Assembly: GCF_009765785.1 (NCBI RefSeq)
Contig: NZ_LMUT01000009.1
Coordinates: 551,187-615,186, forward strand
DNA from: Granulicella sp. L46
Lineage (GTDB): Bacteria > Acidobacteriota > Terriglobia > Terriglobales > Acidobacteriaceae
Reading direction: 5' to 3'
Length of the DNA: 64,000 nt
Below are positions 9,931 through 20,375 of this stretch, piece after piece (the first letter of the stretch is position 1; each line of letters opens with the position of its first letter). Below the pieces are notes generated by a model. That model searched no databases. It was not told the DNA's origin and saw only the letters and a program-made list of their open reading frames with translations. The translations under genes were made by a program, and so were the position numbers.

Positions 9931-12900
9931 TTAGGGCGTGATGGTGGCGTTGATGGTGACGGCGTGAGTGATGGCGGTGGAGGTGCCCTGGCTGGTGCCC
10001 ACTCCTGTGAAGGTGATGGGGTAGGTGCCAGTGGTGATGGGGATGAAGTGGTCGGGGCCACAGGCGGTGGTCATGCTAGCTAGTGTGGTGAGTACGACCA
10101 GGCAAAGAAGAGTGCGAACCGTTGTGCGGCTTTTGCGTGCGAGACCCATGAGGCCGAAGAAGCTGAGGGGAAACAATGCGGCAAGGGCGAGGCGTGTGGA
10201 GCGAGCGATGGGTTGGCTGCTCGCGGAATAGTCAGGTGAGAGGGTGTAGGTAACGTAGGTGCTGAAACCATTCGGTAGAGAGACGTTGGAGGTCTGGAGT
10301 TTACAGGTGTAGCCCGGCGGATAAGGCGGGTTGCAGGTGAGCGCAACGGAGCCTGAGAAGCTGCCCACAGAGGCCAGCAAGAGTTTGCCGGTTCCCGCGT
10401 GATTGATCTGAACGGTGATGTCGGTGCCGGTGAGCGAAAAGTCGGGAGGGTTGACAGGGACGTTGACGTCCTGGATCAGCGATGCCTGACCGGTGAGCGA
10501 ATTGGCCGTGGCGAAATAGGAGGCGGTGATGAGGTACGAACCTCGGGTGAGGGAGCTGGTGGTGTAGGTGGATGTGCCCGCGGCGTTGGGCGTGGTGGTG
10601 ATGTTTTGTCCGTTGACGTTGAAGATGATTGTGCCGCTGGAACCGGGAGCGACCTGTGCGGTGAAGGTGATGGGAGTAAGAGCAAGCGCGGGATTGAGGC
10701 TCGAGGTGAGGGTGATGACGGACGAGGTTTGCGTAATGGTGACGGGCACGGTGTTGCAGGTACTAGGCGCAAAGGTGGCATTGCCGGCATAGGTGCAGGT
10801 GAGATAGTCGGTGCCAGGAGGAAGGGTGGTAGTGGTGAAGCTGGCGGTGCCCGAAGTGATATGAGCGCCGGCATCAATAACTGTGGAGCCGTTGTAGAAG
10901 GTGAATGTGCCGGCGGGGCTGCCGCGGAAGCCGGGAGGGCCTCCCGAAACATTCGCGGTAAGAGTGACGGGGTCTCCCTGGCTCGCGACGGTGGGAGCAA
11001 CGGAGAGCGTGGCAATGGTCGTGAAGCCGCTCACCGTCAGCACGCAGGAGGCTGAGCTGGCGGCGAAGGAGCCGGTGGGGACATAGGTCGCGACGATCGT
11101 ACGGGTACCGCTCTGCCGAGCGGTTAAGGTGTAGGACGCGATGCCGCTGGAGAGGGTCGGCTGACTGAGTGCGGTGCCATTGTCGGTGAAGAGGATGGAG
11201 CCGGTGGGGGTGCCGCTGGCCGAGGACACTGTGGCGGTGAAGAGCGAGTTGGTGTCGACGGATAGGGTGGTGGGATTGCAGGTGAGGGTAGTGGTGGTGG
11301 CGGGAAGGCCGGTCACGGTCGTGAGGTAGATCGAGACGCCGCCGTACTCTCCGGCGACTGCAAGATCGGAGAGGCCGTCACCGTTGAAATCGCCGGCGAC
11401 TCCATTCGTGGGAATCTGACTGTCGCTGGCGGTGACGGACGCGAAGGTGCCATCGCCGTTGTTGATGAGGGCGTAGACGTTCTGGTTGACGTTGGTTGGT
11501 TGATAAACCGCGAGAAAGCCACCGATGTCTGGTTTGCTATCGCCGTTGAAGTCACCGAGCGCAAACCCTTCGAGATACGGGAGGGGAATCTGGGGCGACG
11601 ACGAATCGAAGGTCCCGTCGCCCTTGCCAAAGAGCATGGAAATGGTGGTAGGCGTGCCGACGTTAAGGACGGCGAGATCCAGCTTGCCATCACCGTTGAA
11701 GTCTGCAGCTAGAATCGATTCCGGTCCAATGCCAACGGGTACGGAAGGGGCGGCCGCAAAGGTTCCGTCCCCTTTACCCAGGAGGACCGTCACGCTGCTT
11801 GGAGCTAAAATTCCGGGTTGCGCCACCGCATTGCAGACGGCAATGTCCAGGTGTCCATCGCCATTAAAGTCACCGAGCGCGACGCCCAGCGGATTATCGC
11901 CTGTCGCGGGAGTTTCGGGTACCTGGGTAAAGGTTCCGTCGCCGTGCCCCAGAAAGATGCGCAGCGTTTGTGCCGCGGGCTGCGATAGGACCAGATCTTC
12001 GATGCCGTCGCCATTCACATCCCCAACAGCGAGTGCGCCGACATTGGCGAAAGTACCCAGGATGGAGACTCCCTGAGTGAAGGTGCCGTCACCGTTGCCC
12101 AGAAAGATCGAGATCGATCCATCCACTTCGGATCCAAAAGCGAGATCGGGCTTACCGTCTCCGTTGAAGTCTGCGGTAACCAGGGTGCTCGGAAATGTAT
12201 CCGTAACGAGGGTTGGCGCAGCGGTGAAGGTACCGTCGCCTTTGCCAAGCAGGATGACGACGCTACCTGGAACATAGGTGCCGAGACTGTCGAAGACGGT
12301 GATCGTGAGATCGAGAATGCCATCCCGGTTGAAGTCGGCAGTAACGGTTTGGCTGGGTAGTTGCCCGGTCGGGTACGTTGCTCCCGGAGTCAAGATGAGG
12401 TCGGAAGCACCTGGGGCGAGATGGGGTGTTCCGAGGGCGTTGGTCGCGTGGTTCGTCTGCAGATAAGAGGATATTTCTGTTGGAGAGAGCGGAGTGGAAG
12501 CAGTCGCTGTGGATGAGGAGTCAACGGAGAGAGTCTGTGTGGACGAGGTGCTGGCGGAAGCGTCGGCATTCCCTCCGAAGACGGCCTTGTAGTTGTGGAC
12601 GCCGCTTCCTGGCACGAAGGAAAGCGTGGCGGTTCCGGCAGCTGTGATCTGCGCGATGCCGAGTCGGTTGATGTCAGTGCAGAGAGGAGCCGTCGCGTTG
12701 CAGAAGCTGACCTGACCCGTTGTTACGGAAGAACCGTCGGCGGTGACCGTCGCCGTCAGGGTGACAACCGTCTTTGATGCGACGGCGGACGTCTGCGTTC
12801 CTGCAGCGGAGAGCACTAGCGCAGTCGCGGTTTGCGTCGGGTTGGCGAAGGCCGGCTGTGCGGCCAATGTCCAGAGGCCGATCGCCACAAGAAGACATGA

Positions 12901-12966
12901 CGACCTTTTGTGGGTTGGGGAGCGGGCGGCCGCGGGGACCAATGAGTTGCGCAGCTTCGAGAACAT
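9931..12966 (-). CDS. Secreted FG-GAP (integrin-like) propeller and Ig-like repeat protein
   Basis: 1011 residues. Signal peptide to about 42 (ending QPAFA), an Ig-like domain (about 45-150), then seven FG-GAP/VCBS repeats (about 195-550), each with a calcium-loop motif of the type ADFNGDGKPDLA. Seven copies fit one closed seven-bladed propeller. Three more Ig-like domains follow (about 555-830). The C-terminus carries two hydrophobic helices with a basic loop (ARKSRTT), then MTTACG and a beta-strand tail; this module recurs at 29932 and 37127. The protein is likely surface-exposed, for adhesion or matrix binding; the ligand is unknown. The gene converges on the TonB receptor with stop codons back to back (TAATTA). 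A TATACT is present upstream on the minus strand (12996-13001). Confidence 0.88.
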   Translation of the reverse strand: MFSKLRNSLVPAAARSPTHKRSSCLLVAIGLWTLAAQPAFANPTQTATALVLSAAGTQTSAVASKTVVTLTATVTADGSSVTTGQVSFCNATAPLCTDINRLGIAQITAAGTATLSFVPGSGVHNYKAVFGGNADASASTSSTQTLSVDSSSTATASTPLSPTEISSYLQTNHATNALGTPHLAPGASDLILTPGATYPTGQLPSQTVTADFNRDGILDLTITVFDSLGTYVPGSVVILLGKGDGTFTAAPTLVTDTFPSTLVTADFNGDGKPDLAFGSEVDGSISIFLGNGDGTFTQGVSILGTFANVGALAVGDVNGDGIEDLVLSQPAAQTLRIFLGHGDGTFTQVPETPATGDNPLGVALGDFNGDGHLDIAVCNAVAQPGILAPSSVTVLLGKGDGTFAAAPSVPVGIGPESILAADFNGDGKLDLAVLNVGTPTTISMLFGKGDGTFDSSSPQIPLPYLEGFALGDFNGDSKPDIGGFLAVYQPTNVNQNVYALINNGDGTFASVTASDSQIPTNGVAGDFNGDGLSDLAVAGEYGGVSIYLTTVTGLPATTTTLTCNPTTLSVDTNSLFTATVSSASGTPTGSILFTDNGTALSQPTLSSGIASYTLTARQSGTRTIVATYVPTGSFAASSASCVLTVSGFTTIATLSVAPTVASQGDPVTLTANVSGGPPGFRGSPAGTFTFYNGSTVIDAGAHITSGTASFTTTTLPPGTDYLTCTYAGNATFAPSTCNTVPVTITQTSSVITLTSSLNPALALTPITFTAQVAPGSSGTIIFNVNGQNITTTPNAAGTSTYTTSSLTRGSYLITASYFATANSLTGQASLIQDVNVPVNPPDFSLTGTDITVQINHAGTGKLLLASVGSFSGSVALTCNPPYPPGYTCKLQTSNVSLPNGFSTYVTYTLSPDYSASSQPIARSTRLALAALFPLSFFGLMGLARKSRTTVRTLLCLVVLTTLASMTTACGPDHFIPITTGTYPITFTGVGTSQGTSTAITHAVTINATITP

Positions 12967-13049
12967 GGCCGGCCTTTATCGCAGGGGTCGGCGCTAGTAT
13001 AGCGTGATCGCTGCCGGGCCGCGTTCTTCTCGCGCGGTGAATGGTGAGG

Positions 13050-13859
13050 CTAGGCTTCGGGTTCGACGGTGAGGGGCTCGCGGATGTCGATGTACTTGTT
13101 GGTGAAGGGGCGCTTGAAGAAGGTGGTCCAGAGATAGTTGATGGAGTAGCGTGCGGCCATGGTGAGCATGCCTTCGCTCTTGAGGCGGCGGGCGGAAGAG
13201 GACATCTTCAGGTCGAAGGTGAAGCGGACTTCGCCGACATCGTTGAGCCGGCGGGCGATGTCGGTGTCTTCGCCGTAGAAGCTGATGGCGGTGTTGAAGC
13301 CGCCGATGGCTTCGAGGGACGCGCGGCTTACGACGAAGTTGCCACCTTGCACCATGGAGCCGACGCGCAGGATGTAACGGTTGATGGCGTAGGTGGTCCA
13401 GGCCGTCATGTAGAAGATGTGGACGAGGCGGCGTTGTTGGGGCGTGAGGTCGTAATAGACGAGCGGGCCGGAGAAGGCGGCGAGTGGACGATGGGCTTCG
13501 GGTTTGGCAGCGGTGGCCGTGGCGGCTTCGGCAAAGGTGGTGAGGACCTTGGCTACCCAGCCGGGGGTGAGGCGCGAGTCGGCGTCGACGTTGGCGATGA
13601 GGTCGCCGGTGCTGGCGGCAAAGCCTGCCTGGCGGGCGAAGGTGAGGCCCTTGCGCGGCTCGTCAACCACGGTGACGCCAGGATAGCGAAGCGCGACTTC
13701 ACGGGTGCGGTCGTTGCTGGCGTTGTTCACCACGATGATCTCGCAGGCGTCGGAGGCCAGGCCGCTGGTGACTGGATCGATCTGGTTGAGGATGGATTCG
13801 AGGCAGGCGGGAAGGTAGGCCTCCTCGTTGTATGCGGGAACGACGAAGCTTAGGCGCAT
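13050..13859 (-). CDS. Family 2 glycosyltransferase
   Basis: 269-residue GT2 (GT-A fold) enzyme. The N-terminus SFVVPAYNEEAYLP is the classical nucleotide-sugar binding start. VNNASNDRT near 45, the metal-binding DADSR near 95 and GEDTDIARRL near 210 follow in family order. There is no clear signal peptide. A moderately hydrophobic stretch near 150-170 (HIFYMTAWTTYAINRYIL) suggests peripheral membrane contact. The donor and acceptor cannot be predicted. It stands alone between the FG-GAP gene (same strand, 83 bp away) and a divergent esterase, so no pathway context is available. No strong ribosome binding site precedes the ATG. Confidence 0.88.
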   Translation of the reverse strand: MRLSFVVPAYNEEAYLPACLESILNQIDPVTSGLASDACEIIVVNNASNDRTREVALRYPGVTVVDEPRKGLTFARQAGFAASTGDLIANVDADSRLTPGWVAKVLTTFAEAATATAAKPEAHRPLAAFSGPLVYYDLTPQQRRLVHIFYMTAWTTYAINRYILRVGSMVQGGNFVVSRASLEAIGGFNTAISFYGEDTDIARRLNDVGEVRFTFDLKMSSSARRLKSEGMLTMAARYSINYLWTTFFKRPFTNKYIDIREPLTVEPEA

Positions 13860-13983
13860 ACGTTGACGCTACGCACGCATTGTTGCAGGAAGAGAAATAT
13901 TGAACGAAGAAAGGTATCGGGGGAGGAACGTGGGCGGCTGTATGCTGGTGCCGTGGGCTTGAGAGCTTGCGGAGGAGGCGTCT

Positions 13984-15048
13984 ATGCGAGCGTGGATTGC
14001 GGCAGGAGCGGTGGTGGCGTTGATGCCAGTGTGTGTGCTGGCGCAGGTGTCGAGCGGGGACCAGAAGTTTACCGACGGCAGCAAGATTCAACCCGATGGC
14101 ACGGCGTATGTGACGCGCGTGGTGCCGGTGCCGAAGACGGTGAGTCCGGAGGCGCAGGCGATGCTGGCGCGGGTGGTGTCGGATGCAGCCGGGCCAAAGG
14201 CCACGATTGAACAGGAGCGAGCGGGCATCGACCGATGGCAGGCGGGTGCAGGTGAGGTGTCGAAGCAGCTGTATCCGGTGAACGTGGCTGCGGCGACGAT
14301 TGCGGGCGTGCCGGTGCGCGTGGTGACGCCGCTGACGATCGCGCCGGAGAAACAGAATCGCGTCCTGATCAACGTGCATGGCGGCGGGTTTCATGTGGAC
14401 TCGGGATCGCTGACCGAGTCGATACCGATTGCGAACTTGACCGGGACGAAGGTGATTTCGGTGCTGTACCGCATGGCGCCCGAGCATCCGTTTCCGGCGG
14501 CGGTCGACGACACGATTGCGGTGTACAAGGAGATGCTGAAGACTTACTCGCCGAAAAATATCGGGATCTATGGGACGTCGGCGGGCGCGATCCTCACCGG
14601 CGAGGTGACCGCGAAGATCAAGCAACTGGGACTGCCAATGCCGGGCGCTACGGGGGTCTTTTCGGGCCTCGGAGACATGAGCGTGACTGGCGATTCGATT
14701 GCGATGTATTCGCTTGATGGGCTGTCGGGACATCTGGACGTGCCAAACCAGTCTGGGGGCGATCTCGGAGATTACGCAGGGTCGATCGATCGGAAGGATC
14801 CGATTTTATCGCCGCTGCAGGGAGACATCACTGGTTTTCCCCCGACGCAGTTTATCACCAGCACCCGCGACTTGCTGTTGAGTGGCACGACGATTATGCA
14901 TCGCGCCTACCTGCGCGCGGGCGTGGATGCTCAGCTGGTGGTGTTCGAGGCGCTGCCACATGCGTTTTGGAATAACCCGAAGCTGCCCGAGTCGAAAGAG
15001 GCGGATGCACTGATGGCAAAGTTCTTCGACACGCACTTGGGGAAATAG
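13984..15048 (+). CDS. Secreted alpha/beta hydrolase (HSL-type esterase)
   Basis: 354-residue alpha/beta-hydrolase of the hormone-sensitive-lipase type. A signal peptide (1 to about 21, ending VCVLAQ) points to the periplasm or outside. The oxyanion-hole motif HGGGF lies near 134, the nucleophile elbow GTSAGA near 197, a candidate catalytic Asp in TRDLLLS near 295, and the His in LPHAFW near 325, giving a complete triad. It probably hydrolyses small esters; the true substrate is unknown. The start has a strong GGAGGAGG site. The stop codon lies inside a purine-rich repeat (15042-15083). Confidence 0.9.
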   Translation: MRAWIAAGAVVALMPVCVLAQVSSGDQKFTDGSKIQPDGTAYVTRVVPVPKTVSPEAQAMLARVVSDAAGPKATIEQERAGIDRWQAGAGEVSKQLYPVNVAAATIAGVPVRVVTPLTIAPEKQNRVLINVHGGGFHVDSGSLTESIPIANLTGTKVISVLYRMAPEHPFPAAVDDTIAVYKEMLKTYSPKNIGIYGTSAGAILTGEVTAKIKQLGLPMPGATGVFSGLGDMSVTGDSIAMYSLDGLSGHLDVPNQSGGDLGDYAGSIDRKDPILSPLQGDITGFPPTQFITSTRDLLLSGTTIMHRAYLRAGVDAQLVVFEALPHAFWNNPKLPESKEADALMAKFFDTHLGK

Positions 15049-15083
15049 GAGATGGATAGATAGAGAAATAGGAGATAGATAAG
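15042..15083 (+). repeat. Purine-rich imperfect tandem repeat overlapping a stop codon
   Basis: Two copies of AAATAGGAGAT, each followed by GATAGAT- or AGATAAG-like sequence, run across the stop codon of the esterase gene. It resembles the ATAG-rich period-7 repeat at 6082-6113 in composition and in its place right at the end of a gene. Confidence 0.5.
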
Positions 15084-15146
15084 CTTGTATGCCGACCAAA
15101 TGAGTCGGATATAAACCGTTAGGCATGCGGGTTTCGTGCGAAAGAA

Positions 15147-15177
15147 TTGACGGCACAGGCAACAGCGGCGCTATTCT
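15147..15177 (+). promoter_or_regulatory. Possible sigma-70 promoter of the small Cys/His-rich protein
   Basis: TTGACG at 15147-15152 and TATTCT at 15172-15177, with a 19-bp spacer that is longer than the ideal 17. It would give a 5' leader of about 30 bases before the ATG at 15214, which includes the CAGGAGG ribosome site. Confidence 0.35.
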
Positions 15178-15213
15178 GTGAGTCCCAGATGGTGTGGGCA
15201 CAGGAGGTGCACT

Positions 15214-15426
15214 ATGCAGGCAGTTCAGATTCACGACGGTCAATGCGGTTTGTGCGGTCACTTCGGAGAACACAGCCATTCGGCAGCGCTGATTTCCATC
15301 CACTCGAGCAAGAAGGCAGACGAAGGATTGCTGGACGAATGCGGTCATCCTAAACATGCGGCGCTCCACCTTAAGGTGACGCCGATTTCCGGTTGCGACG
15401 GATTTGTGCCGGCTGCTGAAGCCTAG
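15214..15426 (+). CDS. Small Cys/His-rich protein, 70 residues, possible metal binder
   Basis: The ATG at 15214 has an excellent CAGGAGG site six bases upstream, which decides it against an upstream in-frame start at 15178. The protein has two CxxC/H-type clusters: GQCGLCGHFGEHSH (about 9-22) and DECGHPKHAALHL (about 42-54), with a further Cys in ISGCDGF. Four Cys and about seven His in 70 residues suggest Zn or other metal binding. There is no signal peptide or membrane segment, so it should be cytoplasmic. I do not recognise the family. It is a single-gene unit with its own likely promoter and shares a two-way terminator with rpoD. Confidence 0.72.
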   Translation: MQAVQIHDGQCGLCGHFGEHSHSAALISIHSSKKADEGLLDECGHPKHAALHLKVTPISGCDGFVPAAEA

Positions 15427-15477
15427 GTTTGATTTCGTTCGCAGAGTTTGAAGACGGCAACATTTGAAGACAGAAAA

Positions 15478-15519
15478 AGGGCGCGCCGTTGGAGGTAAAT
15501 CCTGGCGCGCCCTTTTTTT
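15478..15519. terminator. Bidirectional intrinsic terminator between small protein gene and rpoD
   Basis: The 10-bp perfect stem AGGGCGCGCC / GGCGCGCCCT has a 16-base loop, a TTTTTTT run on the plus side and an A run (Ts on the minus strand) on the other. It lies 52 bp after the stop of the Cys/His-rich gene and 13 bp after the minus-strand rpoD stop, so it can end both transcripts. Confidence 0.85.
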
Positions 15520-15531
15520 GCTGTGACGCAA

Positions 15532-17253
<1,722 letters not shown>

Positions 17254-17606
17254 GTGGGCGCTCCTAAGGGAGACTCACGCAGCGCGGAGTCTCGTAAAAT
17301 TTTGTGCGGGAGATATTTCCGCGGGGGATCATACATCGGTCGCGGAGAACTCCCTGGGTTGTGACGGGGTCGTTGGGACGGGGTATGCGGTCAAGGCCGC
17401 GGGCGCGGGCGGAAGACACTTGCAAAAGTGCTTCGGCAACTCGGAGGCGCACGTCTCCAGCGAATTTTAGTCTACCACTGATTTAGACGTATCCGGGCGC
17501 GAAAAGATTCCAAACGCACCACAGCCCGCACTGGTTTGTGCAGGCTGTAGATTCCGCGAAAAACGGGTCCGGACTCGATCTCCGGCCAGTCTGAGACGTT
17601 GTGTCT
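17254..17606. other. rpoD upstream region
   Basis: 353 bp between rpoD and a small gene on the same (minus) strand. It should hold the rpoD promoter(s). AT-rich blocks on the minus strand near 17460-17500 (TAGACTAAAAT) are the best -10-like candidates, but no convincing -35 box was found. It also contains the hairpin at 17521-17548. No gene is supportable here. Confidence 0.4.
17521..17548 (-). terminator. Hairpin downstream of the 39-residue gene
   Basis: A stem of ACAGCC-GCAC with GTGC-GGCTGT (one internal mismatch) and a six-base loop lies 59 bp after the stop of the small minus-strand gene. There is no T tract, so it may be an imperfect terminator or an RNA-stabilising hairpin. Confidence 0.35.
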
Positions 17607-17726
17607 CTAGACGGGTAGGCTGAGGCCGCAGCCAATGGAGATTGCCATCGCGTAAATGCAGATAATGGCTGCGATCATTGCGAACATTGGGCTGTAGTTG
17701 CTGACGAAGTTACGAAGATTTGCCAT
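17607..17726 (-). CDS. 39-residue hydrophobic small protein
   Basis: A short gene read on the minus strand from ATG (17724-17726) to TAG (17607-17609), with a good GAAAGGGA site a few bases before the start. The product begins MANLRNFVSNYSP and then holds one hydrophobic segment of about 20 residues (MFAMIAAIICIYAMAISI) that ends in GCGLSLPV. It is predicted to be a single-pass inner membrane miniprotein with a short charged N-terminus. I do not recognise it. Support is the ribosome site, the composition and its clean position between the acetyltransferase and rpoD; there is no homology evidence here. Confidence 0.6.
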   Translation of the reverse strand: MANLRNFVSNYSPMFAMIAAIICIYAMAISIGCGLSLPV

Positions 17727-17980
17727 TGGAATCCCTTTCAAAAGAGCACGTTGCACGGGGTTCCGAGGGAAACGGGGAGGAGGCCAATGGCCTCGCTTCC
17801 GGCAAACCTGCCGCGAGATGATCTCTATATCGGCGGGGGTTCAGGAAACATGAGTCAGGATGGGAAAATTATGCGATGTGCAACAAACAAAGCCTGTTAG
17901 CCCCAGGCCAGGCACATCGGTCGGAGGCGGTGTTGCGGTATCGGACGTTATTGTCTGTGAATTGCGGCGGGCGGGCGGGA

Positions 17981-18616
17981 TTAAAGGGGCTTGGCGAGGA
18001 TCAGGTCGCAGCATTGCTGGCTACCTACCTGGAAGACCCGCGTGCCAACTTCGACGAAGCCGTTGCGGTGATAGAAGGCGATGGCCCGGAGGTTCGTCGC
18101 GTGTGTGCCGAGCAGGAGTCGCTTTCCACCCAGCGCGCGTGCGTCGGCGACGGCGGCGTCCATGAGAGCCTGGGCGGGACGAAGGTTGGGGATGGTTGCG
18201 CCTGTCGCTTCGAGGACAGGCACGGAACGAAAGCGCGAAAACAGGTAGATGCGCTTGAGCTCGATGTCGGTGGGGGCGACGTCGATGGTGGGCAGCTCCG
18301 GGGTGCAGAGCATCACGTAGCCGACGATCGATCCGGGGTTGTCAGGAAAACCAACAGCAGGACCGGTAACGGCGACCGTGATGCGGGTATTGGGATCGGC
18401 GAGGTAGTGAGCATACGCATCGGCTGTGTGGTTCTTGAGCGCGTGGGCGACGATGTCGGCGCCGGGCAACATCCAGGTAAAGGCTTCGAGGAAAGTAGCG
18501 GCGCCGGTGAGGGCGAGCGCGGGCGCGTCGGCAAGTGTGGCGCGGCGGAGCGTGACGGTCTCGGTGGTATCTTGTGCAGGGTTTGGAGCGCAGGATTTGA
18601 TGGCGTCGATGGACAT
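17981..18616 (-). CDS. GNAT family N-acetyltransferase
   Basis: 211 residues. The acetyl-CoA-binding GNAT fold is seen from VTLRRATLADAPAL (beta 1, about 20) through IVGYVMLC (beta 4) and ELKRIYLF (beta 5) to the P-loop-like segment, LLLGTHATNLRAIAFYHRNG (about 170-190) and VGTRVFQVG at the end. The acceptor is unknown; the sequence resembles the many small-molecule or peptide acetyltransferases of this superfamily. The ATG at 18614-18616 is chosen because the open frame continues far upstream over the divergent photolyase gene, which must be coding. It is divergently arranged with the photolyase, 60 bp apart, so the two probably share a promoter region. Confidence 0.82.
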   Translation of the reverse strand: MSIDAIKSCAPNPAQDTTETVTLRRATLADAPALALTGAATFLEAFTWMLPGADIVAHALKNHTADAYAHYLADPNTRITVAVTGPAVGFPDNPGSIVGYVMLCTPELPTIDVAPTDIELKRIYLFSRFRSVPVLEATGATIPNLRPAQALMDAAVADARALGGKRLLLGTHATNLRAIAFYHRNGFVEVGTRVFQVGSQQCCDLILAKPL

Positions 18617-18676
18617 GGATTTTCTCGCAAGGACGATGGTAGCTGATGTCCGGGATTCAGATAGCGTGGAGAGGAG

Positions 18677-20158
18677 ATGGAGAAGACTTTCGCGTCGATG
18701 ACGGTGCAAGAGAAGGACGCCGCGTACAGCCGGTTGGCCCAGCAGCTGGTGGACGATGAGCGCGTGCCCAGGGCGCTGCGTGAACTGGCGCAGGATCCTC
18801 GCGTGACGGTGCGGCGGGGCGGCGCGCCGGGTGAGGGCAAGTGCGTTGTGTACTGGATGCAGCGGGCGCAGCGCGGGCTCGACAACCATGCGCTGAATCT
18901 GGCGATTGCGGTGGGGAATGCGCTCGATCTGCCGGTGGTTGCGTACTTTGCGGGCATCAGCAACTTTCCTCATGCGAACCTGCGGCACTATGCGTTCCTC
19001 AACCAGGGCTTGCCGGATGTGGAGGAGGATTGCGCCGAGCGTGGCGTGGGGTTCGTGATGCGGAGGGCTCCGCACGAAGATCACCTCAAGTTCTTTGCGG
19101 ATGTCGACGCAGTGATGGTGATTGGCGACGAGAACCCGATGCGCGAGCCGGAGAAGTGGCGGGTGCATCTGGCCGAAGAGCTGCGAGTTCCCTTCTGGAC
19201 TGTCGATGCGGATGTGATTGTGCCGTCGAAGCTGCTGGAGAAGGCGCAGTTCAGTGCGGCGGTGGCACGGCCTCGACTGTATCGCGCGCTGCCGGAGTTT
19301 CTTGTGCCGTACAGCAATCCTCACGCCGAGATGAAGTGGAAGCGGCCGCCTGGATTGCACGCCGACGATGTGCGCGAAGACATTACGCGCGGATGGAAGG
19401 ATTTCGATTGCAGCGTGAAGCCGGTGGAGGCGTGGACGGGCGGACACCATGCCGCGGTGAAGCGGCTGCACGCGTTCGTCGCAACGATGCTGGCGAACTA
19501 CGATCGCGATCGGAATCATCCGGAGATCGATGGGACAAGCAAGATGAGTCCGTACCTGCACTTTGGGCATATCGGGCCGCAGACCATTGCGCTGGCGGTG
19601 GCTGCCGCGGCGAAACAGCATCCGCACATGATGGCGGAGCGCGAGAGCTATTTCAATGAGCTCATCGTGTGGCGCGAGTTGAGTGTGAACTTCGTGCGCT
19701 ATCAGCCGGAGTATGACTCGCCTGCCTGCGCTGACAAGTGGGCGCGCGAAACGATCGCCGAACACGACCGCGATCAGCGCGAGCTGCTCTACAAATTGCC
19801 GCAGTTGGAGAATGCGCAGACGTACGACGAGCTATGGAATGCGGCGCAGATCCAGATGGTGCGCTATGGCTGGATGCACAACTACCTACGCATGTACTGG
19901 GCGAAGAAGATTGTGGAGTGGACGCCGAACGTGCGCATCGCGATGAAGGTGGCGATCTATCTGAACGATAAATACTTCATCGACGGCCGCGATCCGAATG
20001 GCTACGCGGGCATCGCCTGGTCGATGCTGGGCAAGTTCGATCGCGCCTGGTTTGATCGCCCGATCTTTGGCAAGCGGCGGTACATGTCCGGTGGGAGCAC
20101 GGGGAAGAAGTTTCGGTCGGCTCTTTATATAGAGCAGGCCAAAGCCTTGCCGGAGTAG
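18677..20158 (+). CDS. phr: Class II CPD photolyase
   Basis: 493-residue deoxyribodipyrimidine photolyase, which uses FAD and light to split cyclobutane pyrimidine dimers. Class II features are the start of the antenna domain, VVYWMQRAQRGLDNHALNLA (about 56-75), GTSKMSPYLHFGHI (about 287-300), ESYFNELIVWRELSVNFV, and the FAD-site region from RYGWMHNYLRMYWAKKI to DGRDPNGYAGIAWSMLGKFD and FGKRRYMS. The length is usual for the class. A purine-rich GGAGAGGAG stretch precedes the ATG. It is divergent from a GNAT gene. Symbol given by family; the exact name may differ. Confidence 0.93.
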   Translation: MEKTFASMTVQEKDAAYSRLAQQLVDDERVPRALRELAQDPRVTVRRGGAPGEGKCVVYWMQRAQRGLDNHALNLAIAVGNALDLPVVAYFAGISNFPHANLRHYAFLNQGLPDVEEDCAERGVGFVMRRAPHEDHLKFFADVDAVMVIGDENPMREPEKWRVHLAEELRVPFWTVDADVIVPSKLLEKAQFSAAVARPRLYRALPEFLVPYSNPHAEMKWKRPPGLHADDVREDITRGWKDFDCSVKPVEAWTGGHHAAVKRLHAFVATMLANYDRDRNHPEIDGTSKMSPYLHFGHIGPQTIALAVAAAAKQHPHMMAERESYFNELIVWRELSVNFVRYQPEYDSPACADKWARETIAEHDRDQRELLYKLPQLENAQTYDELWNAAQIQMVRYGWMHNYLRMYWAKKIVEWTPNVRIAMKVAIYLNDKYFIDGRDPNGYAGIAWSMLGKFDRAWFDRPIFGKRRYMSGGSTGKKFRSALYIEQAKALPE

Positions 20159-20375
20159 ATAGCTGCGGCTAATGACTTGATCGGAACAATTGATTGAAAA
20201 AGTTGAAACTTTTACCCCGTTCGCGTTTTCTGAGCGCGCGAAATCTCCTGTGTCCATGCGGGTGTTGAGAGCATCTACTAAAACAGGTTGCGCACACTGT
20301 GAGCGCAGCTACGGCTTCCGTGGCTTGCACGAGCCCGCCGAACCTACACACAGAAGAATGAAAGGAACCACCTGA

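Noticed and set aside
18617..19765. Upstream extension of the minus-strand acetyltransferase frame to 594 residues
   Set aside because: The extra part is antisense to a well-conserved class II photolyase. Only the part from 18616 down has the GNAT fold.
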